A stretch of DNA of 64,000 nt from Sinotaia quadrata (GCA_028829895.1 CM054179.1:70889391-70953390), one strand, 5' to 3'; positions 27,201-42,343 are shown, numbered from the stretch's first letter. The notes: a model not told the origin generated them from the letters alone. Program-made: numbers and translations.

Positions 27201-30200
27201 TGTAGCACTGCAAAACTCAGTTTGTAGAAAGCTTACCTGTAGCACTGCAAAACTCAGTTTGTAGAAAGCTTACCTGTAGCACTGCAAAACTCAGTTTGTA
27301 GAAAGCTTACCTGTAGCACTGCAAAACTCAGTTTGTAGAAAGCTTACTGTAGCACTGCAAAACTCAGTTTGTAGAAAGCTTACCTGTAGCACTGCAAAAC
27401 TCAGTTTGTAGAAAGCTTACCTGTAGCACTGCAAAACTAATTTGGTAGAAAGCTTACTTGTGTCACTGTAAAACCCACTTGGTAGAAAGCTTACCTGATT
27501 TAACGGCTGTTCTATATCACGAAATTCTTTTGCCAGAAAGGTGGTACTAACGTCTTCTAGCAGCGTCATGATGACGTAATTACTTAACACTCTGTCAGAA
27601 CAGATATGATGAATAATTGTTTTACACTCTGTCAGAACAGATAGGATGAATAATTGTTTTACACTCTGTCAGAACAGATATGATGAATAATTGTTTTACA
27701 CTCTGTCAGAACAGATATGATGAATAATTGTTTTACACTCTGTCAGAACAGATATGATGAATAATTGTTTTACACTCTGTCAGAACAGATATGATGAATA
27801 ATTGTTTTACACTCTGTCAGAACAGATATGATGAATAATTGTTTTACACTCTGTCAGAACAGATATGATGAATAATTGTTTTACACTCTTCATCACAGAA
27901 ACGACAGGTAATTATTTAACACTGCAAACACAGAAATAATGAGTAATTGCTGAATACTGTTATCATAGAAATGAAGGGTTACTGTTTAACAGTGATTGCA
28001 CATAAATTGTAACACAGTAATAAAAATAATGACACGAATAATAAAATAAGTCCCCACGATCATAGCAAGCATAATGACACAAATAATAAAATGACGCCCC
28101 ACGATCATAGCAAGCATAATGACACAAATAATAAAATGACGCCCACGTTCAGAATAAACTTAACAACACGAATAATAAAATAACTCCCCACGATCATAAC
28201 AAGCATAATGACACAAATAATAAAATGACGCCCCATATTCATAATAAACATAATGACACGAATAATAAAATGACGACACACGTTCATAAAAAGCAAAATG
28301 ACGCCCCACGCTCATAATAAACATAATGACACAAATCATAAAATGACTGCCCCATGATCATTACAAGCATAATGACACAAATAATAAAATGATGAACCAC
28401 GTTCATATTAAACACAATGACACAAATAATAAAATGACGCCCACGTTCATAATAGGCATTAATGACACGAATAATAAAATAACAAGTCCCATGTTCATAA
28501 AAAGAAAATAAAGACACGGATAAGAAGATAAGGCGCATGATCATTAACAACATTAGGACACTGATAAAAACATTCCATGTTCATAAACAACATAAGGATA
28601 CGGATAATGAAAATCACCAAGTTCTATGTTCATAAACAACAAAAGGACACGAATAATGAAAATCACCAAGTCCCGAGGGGATCAGAGTAAAGTAATGAGA
28701 AAAAAGTAATCATTTACACCGATCAGGAATTGAAATTTGCTGAAGAATACAAGTTTGTGAAAATGATTATATAATTTTCAACAATGTGTAGGTCGCCAGT
28801 TGAAATAATCTGTTTCTAAACTACTAAGTTGTAACCAAGATATAAATACTGATGCTGGTAGAAATGCACCCATACAAATACAGTGCATGTAAATGTGCTT
28901 TCGAGAAACCGAAGTTGATAATGACACCAATCTAATTAGAAAGTGACGTGTTTAACAAGTACTGATGTTTATAATAACAAATTACTCTAAACAAAATAGT
29001 GACATACCAATCTAATTAGAAAGTGACGTGTTTAACAAGTACTGATGTTGATAATAACAAATTACTCTAAACAAAATAGTGACATACCAATCTAATTAGA
29101 AAGTGACGTGTTTAACAAGTACTGATGTTGATAATAACAAATTACTCTAAACAAAATAGTGACATACCAATCTAATTGGAAAGTGACGTGTTTAACAAGT
29201 ACTGATGTTGATAATAACAAATTACTCTAAACAAAATAGTGACATACCAATCTAATTGGAAAGTGACGTGTTTACCAAGTATTGATGTTGATTATAACAG
29301 ACTACCCTAAACACAAATAGTGACGTGCTTTCAGCATGCTGGCTGATATAAATATACAATTTTAAAACAATACTATCAGGGCACAGAATCTGACAGTAAA
29401 ATACCAATTTTAAAGCATTCTATCAACGTAATGAAGATGATATAGTGACGTAACAGTCTTTAAAAATCCTATCAAAGGCATTGCCGATAAGAGTGACGTA
29501 CCAATTGAAAAATAATCATATCAAGGTACTTAAGACGATAGTGATGTAGCCATCATTACAATTTCTATCAAGTCACTCTAGATAATGACATAATTAGAAA
29601 TTATTCCTATCCAATTGATGGTGATGTACAGTTTTAAAAACAGTCTTACAAAAGACGTCTCAACCATATATTCAAAATTAGTTATGTGGATTTATAAAGA
29701 CATAATATTTAAATAGTCATAGTGTTCTAGAGAATATCCTTATAACTGTTTATTTATTGAGGAAGAGGTATCGCATTATTTGAACATACTGAAGAGAATT
29801 TAGTTACAGACTTTTCTTCTAATTGTCTGAATAATATCTACATTTGTGAGGTATTCTGAATAATATCTACATTTGTGAGGTATTTTGAATAATATCTACA
29901 TTTGTGAGGTATTCTGAATAATATCTACATTTGTGAGGTATTCTGAATAATATCTACATTTCTGAGGTATTCTGAATAATATCTACATTTCTGAGGTATT
30001 CTGAACTAGTTTTGCCATTCCCTTGAGATAGTCTTCTGCAAAAACAGCCACCACAGTTTGGTTACTAACAGCGACACCAGCAGTTCCAAAGTATCTGATC
30101 AGGTATGTGCTCCATTCGAACTACAACAGACAAAAGGTCAGGTCAAATCAATTAGCAAACTACAACAAACAAAAGGTAAGGTCAAATCAATTCGTGAGCT

Positions 30201-31388
30201 ACAACAGACAAAAGGTCAGGTCAAATCAATTAGTGAACTACAACAGACAAAAGGTCAGGTCAAATCATGCGCAAACTTCATTACTTTTTCGTCAAAACGC
30301 ACTCTGTGCCTCACGTCCAGTCACATGTACACGTGCCTACTCAACTGCCTTTATCGCTAATCCAGTCATATATACCTGCCCTCACTGTCTCAGTCTATCA
30401 TCCAGTCACATGTGTACCTACTCCCTCCCTCAGTCTTTAGTCCTGTCGCATTCACCTTCTCACTGCCTCAGTCTTTAGTCCTGTCGCATTCACCTACTCA
30501 CTGCCTCTGTCTTTAGTCCTGTCGCATGACGCACCTACTCCCTCCCTCAGTCTTTAGTCCTGTCGCATGACGCACCTACTCACTGCCTCAGTCTTTAGTC
30601 CTGTCGCATTCACCTACTCACTGCCTCTGTCTTTAGTCCTGTCGCATGACGCACCTACTCACTGCCTCAGTCTTTAGTCCTCTTGCATGCATGCACATAC
30701 TCACTGCCTAGTCTTTAGTCCTGTCGCATTCAACTACTCACTGCCTCAGTCTTTAGTCTTGTCACATGCACGCACCTACTCACTGCCTCAGTCTTTAGTC
30801 CTGTCGCATGCACCTGCTTATTGCGGAAGCCGGAAGCGCCCCCCTACATTTTGTTACGTTACCACGCTTAATCAGTCCTTTCTGAAATCATAGCTTTATA
30901 TTTGTTTAGTTCCATAAAGATACACAACTCGTATTTAGTTCATTATTTTTACAAGTTTCTCCTAGCAGTAATTATACATACATAAGACTCACAGACACAA
31001 ATATAATTGACATTCATATATGCATAACAAATGCATGTTGTAATTAATTATTATTTTACTTATATGATATTTTAATTCTTTATGATCTAACAAGCAAGGA
31101 AAAATTTACTTAGCACAATTACACTTTAAAACTTTAAAGTGATCTCTTACAAAAGTCCTTATAAATGCATGAAATATTTATTTTGTCAAATATTATACAA
31201 TCATTACCTGAGGAATTCGATTTTGCAATTCTTCTATTGTCATTCTTTTGTAGAAATGGTCAATATTTCTGCGGTCAGTATTAGAGGCTGACATCTATAT
31301 TTAACGATACATATATTTAGATCAATATATTTCCCAAACTAGACACACAGGAAGCTGTATAGACAGACAGACAGACAGATATATATAT

Positions 31389-31469
<81 letters not shown>

Positions 31470-34400
31470 CAGATAGATAGATAGACAGATAAAAATTTTA
31501 ATTAACGTGTATCTAAGCTGATGTAACTGACTTAACAAAACTTATAACTATATTAACCAAAGGGGTCTGATTTAAAACTTTTAACTATCTTAACCAACTG
31601 GACCTGAGTCACTGAATTAATAAACACTTGTAATTATATTACCCAATGGGGTCCTATTTCACTGACTTAATAAACACTTGTAATTACATTACCCAACGAG
31701 GTCTGATTTCACTGACTGAACAACACTTATAACTATATTAACTAATGGGGTCTGGTTTCCCTGACTTAAATCTTTTAACTATATTAACCAACTGGACCTG
31801 ATTTACTGACTTATCAGACACTTGAAATTATATTAACCAACTGGACCTGATTTACTGACTTATCAGACACTTGAAATTATATTAACCAACTGGACATGAG
31901 TTCACTGACTTATCAGACACTTGAAATTATATTAACCAACTGGACCTGAGGTCACTAACTTAACAAAACACTTGTACCTAGTTTAACCAACTGGGCCTGA
32001 TTTCACTGACTAAACTTATAACTATATTAACCAAATGGGTCTGAGGACACTGACTTAAATCATAACTATATTAACCAAATGGGCCCGAAGTCACTGAATT
32101 AAGTTATATCTATAATAACCAAATGGGCTTAAGGCCACTGTTGTAACAACTGTTGTAACTGTATTATCCAAAGAGGTCTGAGGTTACTGGTTTAACAAAA
32201 CGTGACCTAGACTATCAAAGTGACTCTCTTCTTCAATTTATATGGAGGAAACTTTTTGTTTACGCTGATTTAACACTACTTGACTAAACAAACTCTTGTA
32301 TTTGTTTTAGCTTACTGGGCACACGATCATTTACTGACTTAGCAAGCAATTGTACTAAAATCATGAGCAAACTTAACAAGCAATTTAGTGTATTAGCTAA
32401 CTGGGCATATGATCACGAGTTAACTTAGCAAGCAATTGTACCTGTATTAGCTAAATGGGCATAATTTCCAGAGTTAATAAACTCGTGTGTCTGTATTAGC
32501 TAACTGGGCACAGACCATGAGTTGACTGGTCATAATTTCATGAGTTAATAAACTCTTGTGTCTATATTAGCTAACAGGGCACAAGATATTGAGTTGACTT
32601 AATAAACTCTTGTGTCTATATTAGCTAACTGGGCATAAGATATTGAGTTAACTTAATAAACTCTTGTGTCTATATTAGCTAACAGGGCATAAGATATTGA
32701 GTTGACTTAGCACACTCTTATGTATTTATTAGGGAAGTATGCAAACGGTCATGAGTTGACCTAGCAAGCAATTGTACCTACGTTAGCTAACTGAACTTGT
32801 AGTTCATTGATTTGATTTATACTGCTGTTAAGGTCAGGTGACTGCTGGGCACCCATAACTCGTAGTGCAATGTCTCTTTGGTACTGGAAATACGCCATAC
32901 GTACGGTGGAATTTTTCCCTTCCAGAAAATATTCTCTTGAAGGTAGACCAAATGCAGGCTGGTCAATCTATCATTCGCAAACATAAATTAAAAAAGAAAC
33001 TGCTAAAGAAATGCATTATTTTGCCATAAAGGACTTGTATTTGAAGCTGGCGTTCCCTTATTAGACTAATATGACAGGGATTCTAATGGATTCTATTTTT
33101 CAAAAAGATTAATGATAGGGTTCTCCTCTCCCTTAATTAATAAAGGATGACATGTTTGTATGTGAAGAATTTTAACAGGATAATTCATTTATAATAAACT
33201 TGAAATAATAAAGGTGTATTTAATTATATTTTAAAATTATAAACATGATTGGCAAACGTTTAAATTCAACATATTGAACTTTAAGCATATATAATTCCAC
33301 ATACAGAAATCAAATTAAATGATCAATTCCATGATTTCTAACGCTTAAGTTCCACATTGTGGGCTAGAAGTAAAGAACCCGTGCTTGTAGAAATCAAATT
33401 AAATGATCAATTTCATGATTTCTAAACGCTTAAGTTCCACATTGTGGGCTAAGAACCAGTGCTTGTGTACCCAGGCAATGTACTGTGAAGAATTGAGGTA
33501 ATCTTTATCTACTGTGACGTCAAACAAAGGCATGACATTTATTTCTGCTAGGTTCAACAACAGGGTTATAAAGTCCATGTTTGTGGATGTGTTCATTAAC
33601 GGCCAACCGCCCATTTTAGTCACCAGGATGCGTGCTGGCTCTGCCCCTAAGACCTCCATGGCACCTGAAACAATGAAGCAGACACCAGGATAATGGAAGG
33701 ATATAAAATGTACATGTATACACACATATTTTAACTCTTGTTCACATCTCTGGCCATATAAAAATACAAGTATTTTCTAATTAAAATTACTAGTGTAATT
33801 TTTGTATACATTGTAAATAAAACAGTTCTTTCCAGATTTTGAAAACGACTGTTTGTGGGAGCCGTGGTAACTCAGTTTAGTATATATGCATTACATGTTC
33901 TTAGAAAACCGTAATATCCATGAAATGAATATTTGTCACTTTCAATGTTGCCAGAGATATACATTTGGAACAGATTGAAGACTTAAGAGCATTTAGAATT
34001 CTAATTTTGTGACAGGTAAGATGAAGTAATGATTTCAATGAGGTAGGAGATCTACATTTGTGACAAGCAAGGTAAATACTACAATGGAGGTTAGAGATCT
34101 ACATTTGTGACAAGCAAGGTAAATACTACAATGGAGGTTAGAGATCTACATTTGTGACAAGCAAGGTAAATACTACAATGGAGGTTAGAGATCTACGTTT
34201 GTGACAAGCAAGGTAAATATTACATGTGAGTAAGAGATCTACATTTGTAACAGGCAAGGTAATGATTACAGCGGATATTTTTTAAGATGGCGTCAGCAGG
34301 CTAATAATTATTTGTTTATTTTTATTGATAAAGACTTAACTTTATGGTTAAATCGTTAATCTGAAATTGGTTTAAAAATAAATACACTTTAATTTAATGT

Positions 34401-37400
34401 GATTTTAGGACTCATTTTAAGACAAGACCAATAAGAAATTAGTTGTTTAACTTATTTTATATCCGAATAGCTTACTTTCCTTAAGATACAACTGTTAAAG
34501 ATTGAGCTTTGAATAATGGGTAGATTTGTATGGCGTCTCTCGTTAAGACATGACAAATAGATTTGAATCCTGCCTTCTTTAAGACATGACTGATATATCT
34601 CAGAGACCTCTTTTCGTTAAAACATGACTATAATAGATCTCAGAGACATCTTTTCGTTAAAACGTGACTAATAGATCTCAGAGACCTCTTTTCGTTAAAA
34701 CATGACTAATAGATCTCAGAGACATCTTTTCGTTAAAACGTGACAGGTAGATTTCATTGTATTGCTTTAGTTAAAACGTGACAGATAGATTTCATTGTAT
34801 TGCTTAGTTAAAACGTGACAGGTAGATTTCAATGTATTGCTTAGTTAAAACGTGACAGGTAGATTTCAATGTATTGCTTTAGTTAAAACGTGACAGGTAG
34901 ATTTCAATGTATTGCTTAGTTAAAACGTGACAGGTAGATTTCAATGTATTGCTTTAGTTAAAACGTGACAAATAGATTTCATTGACTAAATTGACTAAAA
35001 CATGAGAGGTTGATTTCATTGACTTACTTCAGTGAAGATATATAAGTAGATTTCATTGACTGACTTTAGTGAAGACATGACAGATAGATTTCATTGACTG
35101 ACTTCAGTGAAGAAATGATAGGTAGATTTCATTGACTGACTTTGGGTAAGACGTTGAATAAAGATCTGAATGGCCTGCCTTCATTATGACAAATAAATAT
35201 GGATGACCTGCTTTTTATAACATAAACATTTAATGGCCTAACTTCATGAAGATAGGCAATATAACTGTGACCTACTTTCATTAAGACACGACTGATAAAG
35301 TGTTTTGGCCTTCTGCTTTGCCTGGTTGTCCGTCGTCTTGTTTATTTCTTTTTCCAGTAAACCTTGAACATGAAAATCATTATTTGCAGTTTCTTAATTT
35401 CATTTACTTATTCATTTTTATTGCCTGTTAATCTTATTAATTTACTAATTCATTTCTGAACAATAACAAATATATTAATTAAAATAAAACGCAACAAAAT
35501 CTCTATTAATTACAAGAACTAAACAAAAGGAATCATAAAATTAATTCCATAACTTTTTAACCCTTTCTTTTATTAGAGCCAACAGAAAGTACAAAGCTTC
35601 GGCCTAAGTATAAGCATTAGATCAACTGAGTAATTTTTGTTTTACCTTTTAATTCCAAGGTCACATCATCACGGATTTGTTGAAATCGTGAGAGACTGGG
35701 CAAATCTTCAGGTATGGTGTGCTTCTGCAGCCAACCGCCACACGCATACTGGTAAAAGTTTGTGCATGGATCCGCTTGCAAATCCATTGCATCTAGAAGG
35801 TGGCCAGCTGCACAACACACATTTTACTGTTTGTCTATTTGTAAAACAGTTATATAGTTACAACATGGGTTTCCCTCTATTCGCTTAGCACCCATTAGTC
35901 AATTACAGTCGACCTGCAGATGTCCATTGATCAGCCACAGCTGTCCAGCATGTGGTCATTGGTCAACCCTAGCTGGCTAGCTTCTCAGGAATGCTTGCAT
36001 CATGCAAAAAAGTCATTTATCCACAACAAGATTTGAGGTGGGCTCACTCATTCAGTGGAACTTATATTATTGAATTCCTCCAGGAATGACACTAGTGTCT
36101 TTTAATTATGATAATACACTAATACACCAAGCAACGTCTAGTAATCCATTTAATTATGATACTACACCAGGCAACGTCTAGTAATCCATTTGTCATTTAA
36201 TTATGATAATACACTAATACACAATGTCTAGTAATCCATTTAATTATGATACTACACCAGGCAATGTCTACTAATCCATTTAATTATGATACTACATCAG
36301 GCAATGTCTACTAATCCATTTAATTATGATACTACACCAGGCAATGTCTACTAATCCATTTAATTATGATACTACACCAGGCAATGTCTACTAATCCATT
36401 TAATTATGATACTACACCAGGCAATGTCTACTAATCCATTTAATTATGATACTACACCAGGCAATGTCTACTAATCCATTTAATTATGATACTACACCAG
36501 GCAATGTCTACTAATCCATTTAATTATGATACTACACCAGGCAATGTCTAGTAATCCATGTGGAGGACTGTTGTTATTTTCACATTGCTTGTTTACTTGA
36601 TGAGCAGTACATGACGTCTTCCTTAAAATCAAACTGCATAAGTATCAGTTATATAAATAAGCACTCCACAATTTATCACAAAATTTTTATATCATAAATA
36701 AAAGTATAGATATGGATAGTGAAGATAGAAAAAACTAGTGACAAATAAAGGAAGGGGTGGAAATATTTGAAATAACAGTTTTTGACACATAATAGACTAA
36801 ACTCGACATTTAGGACAACGAAACACTGCTATAAATAAACATTTGAAAACTTTTATGATAAGGAAGCTTTATTGTAAATAAACATTTATGACAAGGAAAC
36901 ACTGTTGTAAATAAACATTTATGACAAGGAAACACTATTGTAAGTAAAATGTTATTACACGGAAACATTGTTTCTGTTTTCCTCTTCAAAATAATGATGT
37001 TTCTGTGAATGTGATATTTGCAATATGAATGGTTATTTATTCACGAAGATTATCTGACTGTTGATAACAGTGAGAGTATGTATTTGAGTAAGAAATGTTG
37101 AGTTTGTAAAATATTAAAATATATATCTTAAGTGTATAAACTAATAAAATTATGTGGAAAAAAATGATAATTATAGAAAATATAATTTGATATAGTAACT
37201 GAAGGCCATTTCAAAACCGCTTTTTATACTGCAGGCAAAAAGAAGAGAAACACAATTAGCTATCTCCGTTTGTCGTACTGCTTTGAGTGCTTGTTGATTA
37301 CACTCTCCTTATAACAGACACACAACAATAACAAATGTAGCATCTTGTAACATAGACTTTATAACACACCTTGTAACAAAATATTTTAACAGACTAATGC

Positions 37401-40400
37401 ATATAAATCTTGTAATACATATCTTCAAATATTTCTTGTGCAACACAACCGTGCAACACATACTTTGTAACACATACTTTGTAACACATACTTTGTAATA
37501 CATACTTTGTAACACATACTTTGTAATACATACTTTGTAACACATACTTTGTAACACATACTTTGTAACACATACTTTGTAACACATACTTTGTAACACA
37601 TACTTTGTAACACATACTTTGTAACACATACCTTGTAATGCACATGCCGCTGATCCACAAATTTGCGGATCTGAAAACAAAATTAGACAAGGTGTATTTT
37701 CTTTTCATTTTATTTTTCCATTGGTCACAAACGTTATACATTAAATAAAATGTTTAGTTTTACAAAAAATACAAGGGTTGAAATAAATGTACAGTTTCAA
37801 AGTGAAACTAATATCGCAACAATGGAGTCTTGCCATGAAAATCTGAGCTCTGTGTTTTGAGATGATGTGAACACTCATGAAACTGATCACGGTCACTTTG
37901 TTTCCGAGTTTGTTATTAACATGGAGGTTTTTTAAAAAGTATTTTGACACTGATGATAAATTGTCCACGTCACTTGCTTTTGATCTTGTAAGAGTTGAAG
38001 AGGTACTTTTCTCCTTAAATATTTTGGCCTCATATACTAATTTTCCTCAGGACTTGGCTTTTGACCTTGGTAATGTTAAAAATCCAGATATTTACGACTA
38101 ACAAGTACAGTGAGTTTCCCTCTCCCCCCCCCCCAATATAGAGACAATGGTATATTAATTTGTGCACAGGACTTAGCTTTGACGTTGATATACTATTTTT
38201 TTAATAAATATATATAATACACTAATTTAACTTGACTTTGACGTTCATATATTAATTTGTTCACTAGACTTAGTTTGACCTTGTTATACTAATTTGTTCA
38301 CAGGATTTAATTTGACCTTGTTATACTAATATGTTCACAGGACTTAATTTGACCTTGTTATACTAATTTGTTCACTGGACTTAATTTGACCTTGTTATAC
38401 TAATTTGTTCACTGGACTTAATTTGACGTTGTTATACTAATTTGTTCACAGGACTTAATTTGACCTTGTTATACTAATTTGTCCACAGGACTTTACTTTG
38501 GTAATTTAAGAATGTGAGTGCCAGAAGATAAGCTGAAGCTGTTGTCAGGAATGTATTTAGGTGAAATCGGATATTTCGAACCAGATGGAGTCAAAGTACT
38601 ATAACTGATAGGATTCATTGTGTTTTCAATGATCATCAGTATTTTGGAGAGCTCGAAGTAAGATCCTTGTCGCAGTGCCTGGCTTTGGATTCGAAACGAA
38701 CCTCTGCAAGTAATAGACTGTTAACTAGTTTTAATCTGACAAGTCGCGCCGTAATCATCAATTCATACAAGTTACGTTACAGTTATTAGCTCACATTATT
38801 TTGAGAAGACCTTTTATTACTCATTCATTATTTGTTAATTGATTATTACTTAATTATTATTGTTATGTTATTCTAACGGAAATGGTCATTATTATTAACT
38901 ATTAACTGATGTCATTTCTTAAGCCTGAATATTTGTGTACCTTACAACTCTGAAATAATGTTTCAGAGAATTACCTAAGGTTTACATTTTTCAATGTATA
39001 CAAATTCATTGAAAGAATGAACGAACATATAAAAAATAACCCAGTTATTTTATAACAAGGGTATGCATTGAAAGAGTGAACGAACATATAAAAAATAACC
39101 CAGTTATTTTATAATAAGGGTATGTCGTCAACCTGTGAGAGAGAGAGAGTCACGTACCTGGCAGAACCCGGTAACACATACAAAGACCAGATGAGACTTG
39201 ACAAGTTCTGTTAATACCCGAGCACGTGACCAGGCCTGATAACTCCAAACAAAACCTTGTATCACATGACAGTTACGTTAGTAGTACTTAACATAGGCCT
39301 TGTATCACATGACAGTTACGTTAGTAGTACTTAACATAGGCCTTGTATCACATGACAGTTACGTTAGTAGTACTTAACAAGAGGCAATAAGACTTAACAG
39401 TGAGAAGATCTGGAAATATATGCTCCAAGAACAATGTTAAGTAGGCGTCAGGTTGTGACCGCCCAGTTCCAGGTGCATGCATAGTGAATAAAGTGAAAAA
39501 TAATGTCACGTTTTCCCTTGAAACTCATGAAATTACTAATTCACACATTGTGAATAAATTAAAGAACACTACAGTGTTTTCCCTAAAACTGACAGAAAAC
39601 ACGTTTCATGAAATTACTAATTCACACATTGTGAATAAAATAAAGAACAATACATTTTTTCCCTAAAACTGATAGAAAACATATTTCGTGAAATTACTAA
39701 TTCACACATTGTGAATAAATTAAAGAACTATACCACATTTTCATTTGAAGTGTATAGAAAACGTTTTCTGAAATCGCTAACACCATTAAGTTAATTTAGA
39801 GGAAATTAATGAATTTAATTCAAAAGATTAGTTAGGCTTGGATGAGTTGATTGAGTTAATATTAAAAGAAAATAGGGAATTTAATTAAAGATTAATTAGG
39901 TTATCCAGAGTATCACACGGACAAATAATATTTTACAGAACTGCAATTGGCTGCCGCAGTCTGGAAAGAAAAAAGAAAAACATAATTTAATTAGGTTCAA
40001 TCCTTATTCAAATATCACCTCAGTTTTAGTCTGGATTCAAGGCTATGTGACAGAAAGGCTTCAAGGAGATAAAAAGTAACTCACCTGAGTGGGTTCTTTC
40101 CTCAGTCGGATTTGGTTCAGTACTTTCAGTAAGTTTGATGGCCAAGGTCACGGCCAAGGCCACAGTAGCAGCGATGAAAATAATAGACACGATGAGTAGA
40201 CATCTCTCTTTGTTTATGCGTGTTGCCTTCCACTCAGAGTAGTTTTCTTTTCCTGGAGACTCATTAAAGGATTCACGGGTCTTCTTGTCTGATACACTAC
40301 TTTAAAAAAAATGTATTCATCTGCATTTTCTGGTGCTCTGGGGCATATGCAAGCTTAATGCATATTTGTACACAATTCATACATACTTACAGATACACAT

Positions 40401-42295
40401 ACACACCCATACATACACACATATATGTACATATATAAAAACATACTCATATAAACATCCATTCATACATAAATATACAGTTATCAGTACAAATATGTGT
40501 CATGTCCAATAGTATATAGTGTTAAGCAATCCCAATCCTGCGGTACTTATAAATTTAAATTCTTAAATATGTCTTGTCTGTTTTGCGTGTATTGGAATGC
40601 AATTAAAATAGTTAAAGCTTATCTTTAAATTTTGCGTTTGCTCAATATGTCATTGCAGCTTCTGTGAAAGAGAGAAGAATGAACGAAACTGGTCGCTTGA
40701 AGCCATTAAATTAGAACGACTGAAACTGGTCGTTTGAAGCCATTAAATTAGAACGACTGAAACTGGTCGCTTGAAGCCATTAAATTAGAACGACTGAAAC
40801 TGGTCGCTTGAAGCCATTAAATTAGAACGACTGAATTCCCCATCATATAACCGTAGGTATGCCATTAAATTGACTAATACCTACGGTTATATGATGGGGA
40901 ATTCTCCCACATATTTTTAATATAAATTTTCACATTTTGATCTATGATTTTTGAATGAGATATTATTTATGATTTGTATGATTTGGGAATGTTGCATAAA
41001 GTTTATTTTTGAAGTGAAAATCCAGAATGGACAAGGGGGAAAGGGGGAGATTAAGCTGAGTGAGTGTGCAGAGTAGTAGCCGCAGGGTAGGACTGTTGTT
41101 ATTGTCCCTGAAAATGTTAAATCCCTGACATCCTAGCAGTAGTGCTTCGACTTAGATCTGTAGTCTTGGTTTTGACCTGTTATGTGTTGTGCAATTTGTA
41201 TGCTGACGTAATTATGAACTTGTTTGTGGATAGGTCATATGTATGTGACATAATGTGGGTTGGAAGGTGCGAGAAAATCATAACTATTAATTAGCTCTGG
41301 GCGGATTTTAAATTTGATTGGGCCAAGAGTGAGTCTATGTAGAAAAGGGCGTGGTTTCAAGAGTAAGAGAACCACAGTGGAAATTCTAATCTTTACTCTT
41401 TGCAAACACCTCTTTAGATGAGCGTTAAGACTAGGTCCCTCCCTATCATGGGTTGTAGGCTACATGGAACTAATGAGACCCTTGGCTAGGTAAGGTAAAG
41501 ACGTCTCTATATTGTTGAATGGTTAGGTTTTATTAGGAATGTTTTCACGCAATTCCCGTCACCCTCAAAGTTTTCACGCAATTCCCGTCACCCTCAAAGT
41601 TTGCATGCAATTCCTGTGGGGTCAAGAAATTCATGTAAAGAAGAAGAACCAAACAAATACTATACACATTCTATAACAATTCGGGCAAAGGAACTTTTTT
41701 AAAAATTAATTTTTAACAAAATAATTAAAATAAAAAGAGAGGAGATTTGCCACGGACTAAGATCAAAGATCCATTCCATATACTAAAGTAACCACCTCCA
41801 GCTGCAACACCATGACAGATAACCTCCTCACAACACCACGACAGATAACCTCCTCACAACACCATGACAGCTAACCTTCTCACAACACCATGACAGATAA
41901 CCTCCTCACAACACCATGACAAATAACCTCCTCACAACACCACGACAGATAACCTCCTCACAACACCACGACAGATAACCTCCTCACAACACCACGACAG
42001 ATAACCTCCTCACAAGACCATGACAGCTAACTTCCTCACAACACCACGACAGATAACCTCCTCACAAGACCATGACAGCTAACCTCCTCACAACACCACG
42101 ACAGATAACCTCCTCACAACACCATGACAGCTAACCTCCTCACAACACCATGACAAATAACCTCCTCACAACACCATGACAAATAACCTCCTCGGAAACA
42201 AGTGAGAGGAGGACCCCACTGGAACGAACAAACCGAGAACGGCAATCGGTCAGCAGGTTCCTTCAGTGCCTGTAGAAAAAGAAATCAACGAGGAA

Positions 42296-42343
<48 letters not shown>

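Noticed and set aside
27195..27890. CRISPR-like look of evenly spaced identical 37 bp repeats
   Set aside because: No unique spacers; units are directly tandem, in an animal intron.
30004..30009. Donor GTTCAG for exon 9
   Set aside because: It would leave exon 10 out of frame and the protein seven residues short at this position compared with neprilysin.
33399..33470. Extension of exon 6 to [10 protein letters not shown] and beyond
   Set aside because: A GTACAC donor after IAW keeps phase with exon 7 and family spacing; the extension is part of an intronic duplication.
33850..33905. Possible tRNA-like A box (CCGTGGTAACTCAG)
   Set aside because: No B box at the right distance and no cloverleaf could be drawn.
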